This document shows positions 1-11,989 of a DNA stretch of 64,000 bases, in pieces (within the stretch, counting starts at the first letter, position 1; each line of letters begins with the position of its first letter). The stretch lies in NCBI GenBank assembly GCA_026874595.1, contig CM049312.1:29687456-29751455 (forward strand), written 5' to 3'. The translations under genes were made by a program, and so were the position numbers. The notes beneath the pieces are model-generated. The model worked only from the letters and a program-made list of their open reading frames with translations. It was not told the DNA's origin and did no database searches. This DNA is from Sipunculus nudus (taxonomy: Eukaryota; Annelida; Sipuncula; Golfingiida; Sipunculidae).

Positions 1-219
1 TAATTCATGAGTATGACTCATAATTATGTCCCTCATGATTACATACAGATATGTTTTCAGAATTACTTCTTCTTTGTTCACCTGATATTTTTTTTCTATT
101 TCTATATGAATTTTCCAAGAATTGAATTCAGGTAAGAAACTCTTTTGGTAAGTATTTATAATGCTTTTCTTAAAAATTCAACAGATTTTTGGCAAGTTAT
201 CACAGTAAGTCATCAAATC

Positions 220-501
220 TGGTAACCTCTGACCCTATTAAATATACATGGATTTCACCGAGAATCAATCCTAGGTGAGATATTTTTACTGGTTAGTAGA
301 TATGGTGTGTTTGGTGAAAATCCATCAAAGCCCTGGTAAGTATCACAGTGAAACTACCGGTAACAGTTAATGGACTGACAGAGCATGGGTATATCCCATA
401 ATATGTAATATCTACGACAGGCGTATTAAAATTTTATAACCCTGTATGACAAAAGACTAAAAATTCATAACTGTGGTATGATGTTTGGATAAAAACTGAA
501 C
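220..501. repeat. Dispersed repeat family A, first tandem copy
   Basis: This is the left copy of a tandem pair; the duplicated unit proper runs from 256 to 501 and is repeated at 502-747. It contains the blocks CACCGAGAATCAATCCTAGG, GGTGAAAATCCATCAAAG and GACAGAGCATGGGTATATCC in order. The stretch just left of 256 (ACCTCTGACCCTATTAAATA) also has a counterpart in a diverged copy at about 34866-35290, so the family is dispersed and not only tandem. No open frame of interest is present. The repeat class is not recognised. Confidence 0.8.
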
Positions 502-747
502 CACCGAGAATCAATCCTAGGTGAGATATTTTTACTGGTTAGTATATGGTGTGTTTGGTGAAAATCCATCAAAGCCCTGGTAAGTATCACAGTGAAACTA
601 CCAGTAACAGTTAATGGACGGACAGAGCATGGGTATATCCCATAATATGTAATATCTACGACAGGCGTAATAAAATTTTATAACCCTGTATGACAAAAGA
701 CTAAAAATTCATAACTGTGGTATGATGTTTGGATAAAAACTGAACCA
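502..747. repeat. Dispersed repeat family A, second tandem copy
   Basis: This is a near-identical direct copy of 256-501, with the junction inside AAAACTGAACCACCGAG. Differences seen by eye are a loss of about 2-3 nt (TTAGTAGATATGG versus TTAGTATATGG) and a few substitutions (ACCGGTAAC/ACCAGTAAC, GGACTGACA/GGACGGACA, CGTATTA/CGTAATA). Such high identity indicates a recent segmental duplication, much younger than the split from the copy near 35 kb. Confidence 0.9.
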
Positions 748-1162
748 TTTGTTTCAAATATTATATGTTATCTACAAAAGATTAAATAGTTTCCCTCTCC
801 CAGTAAAGTTTCAACCACTGATATAGCATTGTATTCTGTGCATCTCCATACTTTTAATATTGTAGTGAAAGCTTTCAACCAGTAACAGCAGAGGCAGGTG
901 GTGTTAAAATGATGAACGCATTGCAATGGTGAAAACATGAGCAAATTATGCCATGTAAAAAAAATAGATAAATTTTGATAAATCAGCACATTGTGTGAAC
1001 ATTCACTCCCTGTGATTAGCAATAAAACATGTTGGACACATTAAAACAAATACATTTCTCACAACCGCTGTATAGGAATGGAGTAAAAAAATTCTAACAC
1101 CGATGGAAAGATGGATGACTACTTAATGTACTCCTAAATCAGGGAGTCGTCAGTATTAATAT

Positions 1163-1510
1163 TTCCAGACAGGGCGCGACCACAATGTCTCGCAATCAGC
1201 CGGCCTACAAAAGAACATGACATCACGGAACGATGATGTATCCCTTCACCCCGGGTCCCACACGGGTCTCGCCCGGTTGAAGACCCGAATGGACCATTGT
1301 CTTCATGCAAATGTCTCCTTTGTACTGAAGGCTTATTTAATCGTAGAGAAAGCCTAATTAGTCATCTTAGGATCATCAGCTAATCTGTTATCTGCACCTG
1401 CTTAGCACTAATGCAGAAAAATTGCAATTAAACCCTGCAAAATGATTCTATCCCCCTCCATCCATACCAGCTCATTTGCATATAAATGGTTGATGCATAC
1501 CATCTGTTCG
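1163..1510. promoter_or_regulatory. Candidate regulatory block: CpG-rich patch plus POU/homeodomain-type sites
   Basis: About 120 bases from 1170 to 1290 hold roughly a dozen CpG dinucleotides (for example GGGCGCGACC, CACCCCGGGTCCC, CTCGCCCGG) in a locus otherwise poor in CpG. The next 230 bases carry two octamer motifs in opposite orientation, ATGCAAAT at 1305-1312 and ATTTGCAT at 1474-1481, and the palindrome CTAATTAG at 1354-1361. These match the classical POU octamer and Antp-class homeodomain core, so a distal enhancer is possible. The forward frame from about 1165 to 1360 is open without a stop, so a short exon cannot be excluded. Function is inferred from motifs only. Confidence 0.2.
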
Positions 1511-2009
1511 CTCCTTTGTGTTTGTTCCCTCAGGCTGAGGGTTTTGTGCATGTATAGTTATTTTTGTAAAGGAATGTGTCTGGTTTGTGTTATAGAATTT
1601 TAGGGCCCCCCATCACACAGTTCATGGTGATCACACCTGGAGCGTATTCATCAAGTAATGCTGTATACACCTGAGGGCACTAATCGTACAGGAAGTTCAT
1701 TCAAGGACATTTCTCTAGGTGTCCACCATAAATTGTAACTACCCTTGAGATGTCAAAAGTTTGGCAGTGGACTATTTTCAGTCTAATATAGAATACAATC
1801 ACCTTGTTTGATTGTGTATTTAATGTCTAACAGTAATTTATATTTTTTTTATTTTCATTATATATTTTAAGGCTCAATATAAGCCAAAAAGTTAAGTTTT
1901 TTTTGGCAGCTGAACATTTTATCTATCAATTTGATTATTATAATAATCAGAAAAGAATACTTAATAAAGAGTATTTTGCATCCATTAAAAAGCTTTAACA
2001 ATCCACAGA

Positions 2010-2372
2010 TAAAAATATAATATCCTGGACATGATCTTTAAAATGGTACATAAGTCCGTTACAACTATCATGTAACTTCTAAATCTATAAACTTTATGAC
2101 AGAAATTCACTCTATGAATGGAGTGCTGATAATTGGGATTAATTGAAATATAATTATTTATTAAAATATAATATCCTGGACATGATACTTAAATGAAATT
2201 TCAAAGCAATGGAGTTTGTAGAAAAATAATATGCTATGACACTTTATGCCAACCCAGTGGACAGTAACGGTACCTAAGTCCATTACAACTATCATGTTAC
2301 TTTCAAATTTAGAAACTTTATGACCAACAGTCACTCCATTCATAGAGTGCTGATATTCAGGATTAAATGACA
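2010..2372. repeat. Imperfect local tandem duplication (about 140 and 210 bp)
   Basis: The blocks AATATAATATCCTGGACATG, AAGTCCNTTACAACTATCATG and ATAGAGTGCTGAT (or ATGGAGTGCTGAT) occur in the same order at about 2012-2137 and again at about 2166-2354. The second unit carries about 60 extra bases in its middle. Divergence is moderate, so this is older than the duplication at 256-747. No gene is seen in it. Confidence 0.75.
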
Positions 2373-4950
2373 TGGGATCTATACATTTTGCAATATTAGT
2401 GAATTAAAACAATAATCAAGCAGCCAAAGCATAATATGTTACACATATCTGATAAGTGGCCCTTGGCCCTCAAAGCTCAGCCAAATATCACGTAAAGACA
2501 ACTTAAATGCCTCAGTTTCTTTTTCTGCTAAGATAGTAGCTTTAATAATTACTGGGATCTTTGAATGTCCTTTGCTCACTGTTGGTACTGTAGGTTCTTA
2601 TGTAATGAGATGTTACAGAAGTGAACATGGAAAAATACAAAATTTTTGCAAAAATCTGAGTATAACAAGTGTGTTGTTATATCAAGCAGGTACAAAATGT
2701 GCCAGGCTGAAAGATAAACAGATGCAATACAAGAAGGAGGGTAATTACTTCAGTAAGCACAGAATTATGTCACACTGGGTTCAATTATCTGGTTTCAACC
2801 TTAGTTTTCTGGTGTCTGCATCTGGAAATGGATTGAACTGAAAATAGGTATACATATTCTGTGTTTCCAAAGCCCTGAGGAATCAATTATAAGACAATCA
2901 GTTGGAAAAACTAAATCTCATTATTTTTTTTTGCATAGACAGCTATGTTGCAATAAAAGAAAGGTATGTACACATACCAAAGCAAGAACACATATAGACA
3001 AATCTAATTCTATCACCTTTTATTATTTTGTTTAACTATTACAGAAATGGCTGTTGCATCCATGTTAATTAAGTTGTTCAACAGACGAACTGTCTACTGC
3101 ACTGAGACAGTATTTTTGCCTCATTTCAATTCATCCCGGCCTTGTCTATCAGGACAAAAAAAATGTACTGCTACATTAACTCTTGTGCTATTAACTTGAA
3201 ACTCAATTTTCCAGTTACTGGTTTAGCTGCCAGCAGTGTGGTCGGAAAACAGAGATACGCATCACTGTAATTACTATCCTTCATGTGTATATGTTTTTTA
3301 TACACCGCCAGACAACTCTGGAGTTGGTGGAGTCTGAAATAGGCTTGTCACACGGTATAGGTTAATTGAGGCCTATACTCAGTAGATACCTTAGACTTTT
3401 GATATTTACAGAAATGTAATTTTGGATTCAAATATGGGTATTCTCTGACTCAAATGACACGCACAATATAGACCATCCTTATCCCAGTCATAAGTTTCTC
3501 CGAGGTGGACCATACTGGCAACATCATAAGTTTACAGTGATATCAATTTGTAGCTTATGTTAGAATGAAAAAAATTTTTTTTTCCATTCTGAGTTCTGTT
3601 CTGAACAGCAGCTCATAAGAGATTAAACATTTTCCCTTCCCACTATCAGGTTTCCTAATTGAGTCTGAGTATAAAAATAGCCACAGACACCTGGTTTATT
3701 GAACATAGCCGGTAATGGAGCCAGGCGCAGAGGTGATAAATAAAATACATTCACGTAAAAGAACCTCAACAGCCTTAACCAGCTGGTTTGGTAACCATAT
3801 TTCAAGTAGCTGAAACAACAAGATAAGAGACCAGCTCCCACAAAATGTCCATACTGGCAGACTATTACATCTGCTAACTCTTCATACAGTGGCAAAGTCA
3901 ATAACCATTTATTCCCCACAAGATTAAGATAAACAAGAACCCTTTTATTTCTTTTTCTACCCATAAGGGACTTGCTTGAAACCACATAAGGATAAAATCA
4001 AAATCCTCATGTGCTATTCATACTCTGGGAGTTACTTATATAGAAGTTTATGGTTCAGTCACTGGCAATTTTATATTGTTATTGGGACATGCTACAGAAA
4101 AGAAAGTAAACAGTTTCATTTTCTCTAAAATGAAAACCCCCAACAAATAATGTCTCATTTTATTATATAACCATTAATGGTTCTTTGAGATGCACCTAAA
4201 AACAAAAGAGGCAATATATGTGTTGTCCATATGATTAATGACCTTAAATTTAACAAAAAGTTTTCTAAGTAAATGTGTCTTACCACTTCACTCAAAATAA
4301 TCTGAACCAAGACACTATTGCATAAAACCTGAATTTGTAAAAATATATACGCTTTTATCCATCAGCCACTTTTAACTTTAATTTGATGTTTTTGTATCAA
4401 CAGAGCAACAGAGTATGCAACAGAGTAAAAGGAAATTATCAACAAACTAGCTCAATGGCTTTAATTAAGTAATTATTCAAACCTATAATGACAATATTTA
4501 AAACAAAGTAACAAATCTATCTCAAACTACACAAAGAAGGATTCAAACAACAAAAGGATTTGTACATACAGTAAACTCTATGATCCCATGATGAAGACAC
4601 AATGTATTTATTTCCTTAGGTACCAGTGTTACTTATCTGTAATAGGGAAAAGGAATGCAAATGATCAGAAAAGCTGAATCTAAAAGAAACTATACTCACA
4701 AAAAAACTCATTCTTGAAACATGACTGGCCAGGAGGACTGGATTCCAAAATAAGGCAAACAAAAACACCCCCAAAGGATGATATAGTCGGACTTTCTGAA
4801 CCATTAAAATGAAGGTTGATCAGAAGAATGAGCTCTTAATCAAGAACCAGAAAAGATGATAGACCTGAATGTATTTTCCCCCCAAGACAAAAGAATACCA
4901 GTTAGGTCTCTTCCCAAGAAAAGACAGCTGAGAAGAAATGGATCTCAAAA
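2373..4950. other. AT-rich non-coding stretch without a supported gene
   Basis: I see no repeat family shared with the rest of the window. Two open frames were considered and not accepted: a 120-codon frame on the minus strand at 3623-3985, and a 50-codon frame at 3047-3199 that follows a pyrimidine-rich acceptor-like tract. Both are discussed among the rejected items. Confidence 0.5.
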
Positions 4951-4954
4951 TGGG

Positions 4955-5660
4955 ACCCATCACAATGACCAAAGGACAAGTGAGGACATATCAGAAGCAT
5001 TGAATGACAAAAGAGAAAACATCAGGACCAAAGGATAAAAGAAGACACAACAAAAGACCAAATGACCCAAGAGGACACATCATAAGGACTAAAGGACAAA
5101 AGAGGACATGTCAGAAGGTTCAAAGGACAAAAGAGGACACATCAGAAGGATCAAAGGACAAAAGAGGACATGTCAGAAGGTTCAAAGGACAAAAGAGGAC
5201 ACATCAGAAGGATCAAAGGACAAAAGAGGACACATCAGAAGGATCAAAGGACAAAAGAGGACACATCAGAAGGATCAAAGGACAAAAGAGGACATGTCAG
5301 AAGGTTCAAAGGACAAAAGAGGACACATCAGAAGGATCAAAGGACAAAAGAGGACACATCAGAAGGATCAAAGGACAAAAGAGGACATGTCAGAAGGTTC
5401 AAAGGACAAAAGAGGACACATCAGAAGGATCAAAGGACAAAAGAGGACATGTCAGAAGGTTCAAAGGACAAAAGAGGACACATCAGAAGGATCAAAGGAC
5501 AAAAGAGGACACATCAGAAGGATCAAAGGACAAAAGAGGACATGTCAGAAGGTTCAAAGGACAAAAGAGGACACATCAGAAGGATCAAAGGACAAAAGAG
5601 GATACATCAGAATGATCAAAGGACAAAAGAGGACACACCAGAAGGACATTCAGAAGGAAC
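4955..5660 (+). repeat. 31-bp minisatellite array with two interleaved unit variants
   Basis: From about 5094 to 5650 a 31-bp unit built on GGACAAAAGAGGACA repeats about 18 times. Units are of two kinds: A (ACACATCAGAAGGATCA) and B (ACATGTCAGAAGGTTCA). Read left to right the order is B A B A A A B A A B A B A A B A A A, the last two A units being degenerate. Diverged half-units extend left to about 4955. Because 31 is not a multiple of three and the unit has no stop in any forward frame, all three forward frames stay open for 180-200 codons with a 31-residue protein period. I regard these frames as a by-product of the repeat, not genes. There is strong purine bias on the + strand. Confidence 0.95.
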
Positions 5661-8251
5661 ACCTCAAGAATATTACTTTAAAACATACCAGATCACATTG
5701 ACTTACAGGAGAAGGTAAACAATTATTTCTAGAAGAAAACAGACAAAAGAGACCTGTTTCCAAATAGAGACAGGAGGGCTAACTCTTAAATGAATAAAAC
5801 AAGGAGGATCTTATATTTATTAACAATAAACTAAGAAAATACCAAACTAAATAACCTGTCAGAATGGCCTTTAATAGAAGAAACATTTTTTTATGAATCA
5901 TATACTTTAACATTTGTTATAACATGATGAGTCAGATAAGAGTGGTTGAGACTGAAATAATTATTCTTACTTTCCAAGTGATTATGATGCCCCTTTATTG
6001 GAACTAGCATGATATGGGTCCTTTTAATAAATTTAAAATTTACTCAGGATGCACTCGTTGAATGATTCAATGATACCAGTAAAGTTTTTCCAGCGAATTA
6101 TGCTTCATAGTCCTGAATAGTGCTTAAAGAAGGGTGTGTCAGTTTACTGCTTAATTAATTTGTTTCTTGCAAAATCAATTAAGAAAGCACTGGTAATTAA
6201 CAAGGCACCATGTAATCAATACAAAACAACAAAAACACTTATGTAAACTGTGCCTCAAAGAAAAAGAAAGACTAACTTTCTCGTCTGGTTCAGGTTCAAT
6301 CAGTAAACAAACTCGGCATCTTCTTTTACATGAGTCATCAAAAATAGTGAACTATCATGTCGAGACATTAAGTCTCACTTGCCACATGTCATCTATACAC
6401 CTATTGTCTCGTCTTTACTGTAATGATGCAGAGTTTTCATGAGACGTGGTTTAACTTCCTGGGCCAAGATCTAGGAGATGAGCATCTTTCATATTCAGAC
6501 CGAGATAATTGGCCTCAAATGGCTGAAAAGGGCTTGGCAGATCCCTGCGGGACCCGTGTTATCTGGCTACTCCACCTACTGTCGCCAGCTGTCCTTATTA
6601 AACAAAGCAGCATTAAGTCAAGTTGTGTTGTAGAACAATGCTAGAACAAGTGTAAGCCTGTATAGGTATTCAAAAAGCCTGTCCAGGACAGTGCAGGAAT
6701 TTGAAATATTCCACTCACATGGAATTCCAATATTCTAGCTGTTTAATATTTCTTTACCAAATAATAATTTTATTTTATTATATTTAACAGAATAGGACAA
6801 GTTCTTTATCTTTATCTATTTGTTATTCCATTCCAAAATACATGGATATTGAATTAAGTTTCTTTCAACTATATGCAGGGACAATGAAAGATTGAAGTGA
6901 AGTTTTACTCTGCCTTGAGTGATTTTATTTTGGCTCTGCTCAAACCTCTAATTCTTTTGTCTCTACTTATCCTCCAATCTGCTTTTTCATGATGGCCTTC
7001 ACATTCATGTAAATGTTTCATAATCATCTCATAGCACCAGAAGATTTTTTTCAAGTCCTCAAATACAGGTACTATAATGATTTGTTAAGAAACAGTGAAG
7101 TTGCACCTGAATGTTATAATTACCCATACAGTGTAAGGCACTAGGGTTAATATTCAAGCCTCCCACCAACCTTGGAGAGGAAGTTAACAGGGGCTGATGA
7201 GTTTATTTATATTTTTATTTTTTTTTTTTATTTATATTTTATCCATATTTAGTTATATTTCATTATGGGTGAATTTGCTCTGATATTTATTTTTGACTTT
7301 GATATATTTCCTAAGGCCGTACACTCTGTTGACAATTCTTCATTATCCCTTAGTTGTGTGTGTCAGGGAGGAGGCTGGAAGTGGTCACTTGGCAATTGTA
7401 TGCATCTAGTTTTTGTATGGTTTTTGGTGCATCTACCTTATCTCTCTTCCTGTTATAAATTTTAGAGACCTATACTTTTTGGTGGATCCAAAGATGCAAC
7501 AGTGACAATTGTGCTGATAATTAGCATTTATCCAACACAGGGCAAATATTCTTTTAAAAATACCTCATGTTATGTAATCTTTGTATCCAGTAATTCCCTC
7601 CCTTTATATCACATTCTTGTACTGAGAGATAAATTTCTGTACTGAATTTCTAATCTCTCTAAGGGGCCCTTAATGAGGATGCATCAGGTATATCAGTCTG
7701 ATCTGATAAAACCCTCAAGTCTCTCCCGTACAAACATCAAAGTTTATTCATCAAAGAGAATTTTCCCAACATTTTCTCTGATTTGCTCCCTGTGGAGATC
7801 TAAGAGTATCAGCTCATTCTGATATCAAAGCTCTTTTGGTCTGGATGCCTAAACACACATATATATACAAAACAAAACTGACAATTGTCTTGTCTGAAAC
7901 CCTAGATTTCAACACAATATTTAGCAATTTTGTGTGAATGTTTCAAACTACTTGTGCATATGGTACATTAGCTTATAAAGATGTAATCTGAATGACATCT
8001 CAGAATTTTCTTTAAAAATCTTCACTTCTTGTGCAGTGCAGTAGTTCCAGATCTCCTTCACTTTTAACTGTTTCCTTGTATTGGAAGTTTTTCAAGATTT
8101 CTATAACAGAGCTGACAATTTGGCAGGAATTGTAATCAGACTAGTAAGGGCAGGGTGTCACATTAAGAGAGTGGTTGCAGGTTTGATCTTGGAGTAGGAT
8201 GCACAATGCAATATCATGCTTTCATTGGTCTGATTACAAATCTTCAATACC
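5661..8251. other. AT-rich non-coding stretch
   Basis: No gene or repeat family was recognised. Around 6145-6220 several homeodomain-core motifs cluster (TTAATTAATT, CAATTAAG, GGTAATTAAC), and around 7200-7260 lies a T-rich low-complexity run of TTTATTTATATTTT type. A short frame at 6423-6644 has no supporting features. Confidence 0.5.
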
Positions 8252-8625
8252 CTGGATATCACCGACCACAGGCTGCTTGTTTTGTTTATATCAACATGTT
8301 TATAATATGAGGGGGCCAGCCAATAAAAATCAAAACAAATTCAACAAGGGCATCTGGCAGCAAGTCACATTATATAAGACAGAGCTTTGCATATGGCATT
8401 TTGCAACAAGTGACCTTTCTATTTGCATATATGCAAACGACCACCTTTGGTTGCATGTTTTCCTTTTTGTCAACATTGCTGTGTTTACAAACAAGTTCAT
8501 ATATCCTTCATGAAGGCTTTATAGAAGCTTTTCACAACTTAAATTACCCTTAGATCATTTGTATATACACAGAGAAAAGCGGAAATCACTTAAATTCTTT
8601 TTCAAATGGTAGGTGAATGGGCACC
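8252..8625 (+). repeat. Dispersed repeat family C, copy 1
   Basis: Landmarks in order are GCTGCTTGTTTTGTTTATAT, a GAGGGGGCCAGCC block, AAATTCAACAAGGGCATC, AACAAGTGACCTTTCT, GTCAACATTGCTGTGTTTAC and ACACAGAGAAAAGCGGAA. The same order is found at about 59839-60226, 34405-34760, 23640-24540 (interrupted) and, inverted, at 16470-16745. No terminal inverted repeat or poly-A tail is evident, so the class is unknown. Confidence 0.85.
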
Positions 8626-11610
8626 TATAGGACTTTGTGAAGATCAAACCCGATGCAAAATTTTGATTATTAACCAAATCCATACTGTTTCATGTTTCTC
8701 ATCTTGAGGCAAAGTCATGTATTAATTAATAATTTAATGAATCCTCTCTTATTTAAAAAATCTGCAAATGCTTAAACAATATTTCTTAATTAAATTAACA
8801 AATACACTGTAATAAAGTGTTCTTTTAACTTCTTTATAAGCTAAATTTTCATTCAAAAACATAAAGCTACCATTCATTTATACTAATTAAAATTTTATTT
8901 CAACGTTAATGAGACTAGATCGAATTATGCTCTGACCTGTGTGTGTTGAAGATAATAACTAATTTATTTCCACATATTCAGATAATAATTATCAACCATT
9001 TGTCTGCAAAATCAAGTCATTAAAATTTCATTACCTAATGATGATAATAGTTTGTGTTAGTTTAATCAGTGAGAATAGCAGTATAACTTTCAGAGGGACC
9101 CCAAATAAGCACAGCGTGCAACTCTAGCTGTATGCGTACCTTCATAAAAAGAAACAAAATTGAAGGAATGTTGGACAACAGATAAAGAGAAAAAATTCTG
9201 CACATCAATAAAGAGATATTTGATTTAAAATTCTAGTTAAACAAGCACAGTATTTATAATCTGCAATGCATTAAAGAGTATTGGTTTGTTCACATTCTTT
9301 TGCTACCAATGAACATTAAAATGCAGGTTCAATTTAACTGGGTCATCAGTATACACTCCTGTCTTACAGTAAAGATCTATATTTAAAGCATAGTAGGATT
9401 TGCCACTTCACTTCTCATTACCAAACCATGACAACAATATACAATTCTAAGGTCACAAGGTGCAGCTCAACATCTGTTGAAATTATGATGTCTACTCTAG
9501 CCAACAGGGGTCAACCAGTTCCCTTGATAGTCCTTATCACGTTATTGGTAACATTATGGAAAACTTGTGTAACAACTTCACACAAAACAAAAAGTACATA
9601 AACTAACTACTGATATTATACTAATTATAGACTGGTGCAAGTCATATACCATTATGATACTCCAGTTATTTGTTTACCACATATCTGGTAATGATACTCC
9701 ATGAATATTTAACATGACACTGAACTGGAAAGTCCCTGTTAAGTTTTTGTTGATGGAAATAAGACACTGGAAAGTGAAATCGTCATTTTCAGATGAATTT
9801 GAAAGTTCACTTATTAGCACTCTTAACTGATTATGCTAATTAAGCCTGCATCCTGCAATGTATACATTTTTAGTTTTATTCTTTTGAGTTTTACAAGACC
9901 AAATATTGTAAATGCTCTAAAAACCACTCAGCTTAAAAGCACTATAAAAATATGGGTTGGCAGAAAAAAACCCCAGATTTTACAGCCCATTTTAAAATAT
10001 ATCTTTACATTTCAGTCATAAAATACAGGAAACATACACTATGTTTAATATGTTTATGTTGGAAGGTCATCAGTCTACACATAAAACATCAAGGAGATGA
10101 AAATGTTTTCTGATAAGACTATAATTATATACAGGTTCTTTCATGTAATAATATGGTTATTTAACATGGCAATTTAACAATCTTTAAATACAAAAGATCA
10201 AGAGTCTTAGCAGACTCAGAAAATGCATAAACACCATCCCAGTGACCTTTATGACAGTGCAGATACCAAGAAACTTAGCGAGTGAAATGATCACAGAGTA
10301 TCATTTACAAAGGAGAAGTATAAGAACTAGTGGGCTAACAGCCCCCCCAGGAGAGCAGGTCTAGAATGTCATCTCTAACAATTCCAGGAAAACTTTGGCT
10401 GTTGTCCTCATCATATCCCATAATGCCTCAAGTAAGGAACCACCTGAAAGTTTTCTTTTATTTATTGGTGTTTATGCCTTTTACTTATTTATTCAACATG
10501 GATTGTACAATCAGTTTGAATAACTAATATTAAGAACTCCCCATGGCACAGGTGGGGATTTCAGTAATCTCTCAAGGTGGAAGAAACCAGAGAACCAAGA
10601 GAAAAAATACTGATCATGGAAGGGCCTCCACAACCCAATCACTGTCTGACTATCTTTTTACCTCAATACTGGTGGCACTAATAAAACATATCCATTTCCC
10701 TGAACTTACTAGGCTCTGACAAACAAGAATTTTCACTGGGCCATCTGATCTGCCATTGTGATATTTTTTTATGCATTCTGTTTTTATAAAATCTTACTTT
10801 TAGTTAAACATTTGATATAAAGCTCCACAGGGAATGCTGATATGTGATACAAAATATTCATTTTTTCCATTGTGAAGAATTTTTTTCTCTTTTCGAAGAA
10901 ATTTATTTCAGATTACATAAAAAAAGCAGTCATGTTTATCTTATACCAATACAATATCCATGAACTTGGAAGAAATTACCAATCATTACTGGTATTCTAC
11001 ATTTTTTAATTCTTTATAACAAAATGTATCATGTGCATTTGTTGAACTGCGCATGCATGCCATATATCTAAGAGAGAGACCATACAGTCAACAAAGATGT
11101 TTCAAACAAAAGATCTTTAAGCTCATGGTGCATACAGTTCCTTGAAAACCTTGAAACTTCCTGAATTTAGATAATAATTTCAAGGTCTTAAGTTAAAGTA
11201 CTAGAAAAAAATTAACACTTTTTCATTAGAAGTTTTTGAAAAGACCTTGAACTTTACAATAGACCTAAGTTCTCTTTTGTTACAGTAATTCATTCTATAT
11301 GCATAATATTTGCATATTGTTAGATTGTGTGCATTCATTCTAGTTTTAAATCTGCATTTCTGAGAGATCATATTATATTAACTGCATATTGATCAGATCA
11401 ACTGCAAAATCATTTTAATGAGATTCTTGAAATTTATAAAACTGACTTTGGAATTAATTTGCTGAGGTTAGGCTTTCAGACCCTATATAGCTGCTGATTG
11501 CACTGATTAACTGAATTAATTACCAGTACATCCCATTAACTTATTAGCAAACAAGCTTTCAAATTGCTGGCTACTTCTTCTGGTGGTAAGCATGTGTGCT
11601 GATAAATAAG
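8626..11610. other. AT-rich non-coding stretch
   Basis: No gene or shared repeat was found. The segment 11280-11600 is rich in A/T-type transcription factor core motifs (TGAATTAATTACC, TTTTAATGAG, two TGCATATTG boxes), but nothing identifies a specific element. Confidence 0.45.
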
Positions 11611-11754
11611 TGAGGCTCTTATTTTCAGAAATCAGAGCGTGAGGGCTTTTTTAAAACCTTTTTTTGTATGTTTCGATAAAAATGTCATATGATCATGGAA
11701 AAGCATGATAATAACATAACTGTTTTGCTAAACAGGTAAAAGCACAACATAACA
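11611..11754 (-). mobile_element. MITE family D, copy 5, left half (split by an insertion)
   Basis: The sequence from GAAATCAG through TTTCGATAAAAATGTC, GGAAAAGCATGATAA and GTAAAAGCACAACATAAC matches the first half of the intact reverse-oriented copy at 25615-25959. It stops abruptly at about 11754, where the Helentron-like element begins; the second half resumes at about 14055. The outer left terminal inverted repeat is degraded or missing. Confidence 0.85.
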
Positions 11755-11989
11755 AGTGACCCATGGGTCATGACGCTCAGCTGACTGGGAAGAGATTCAC
11801 AAAAGGAAATTTTATCATCAGAATGGTAGATACCCATTCAACTGAAGCATCAAACAGATTAACCAACAGGCCAAGATTTAGTCTGTATTTATATATCTGA
11901 AAAATAGAGAAAAAATGTGTAAACTTTAAAAACTAGAATACGGGTAGCCGACAAGTGACTACGTGTATCCGCCAAAATCAGAGTGCAAC

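Noticed and set aside
3047-3199. 50-codon plus-strand frame starting at an ATG just after a good acceptor-like tract
   Set aside because: The tract TTTGTTTAACTATTACAG is attractive, but the product is short, has no motif and no second exon or polyadenylation context was found.
3623-3985. 120-codon minus-strand frame, the longest outside repeats on that strand except LHFPL
   Set aside because: Composition follows local AT content and no domain is visible. A shifted frame over part of it, following an acceptor-like TTGTTGTTTCAG at about 3814, looks equally protein-like (QLLEIWLPNQLVKAVEVLL), so neither can be preferred.
4955-5660. CRISPR array
   Set aside because: Units are contiguous with no unique spacers, and the sequence context is eukaryotic; it is a minisatellite.
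5004-5718. Three overlapping 180-200-codon open frames with 31-residue repeats
   Set aside because: They are different phases of the same 31-bp minisatellite, which has no stop in any forward frame. There is no conserved N-terminus, signal or splice context.
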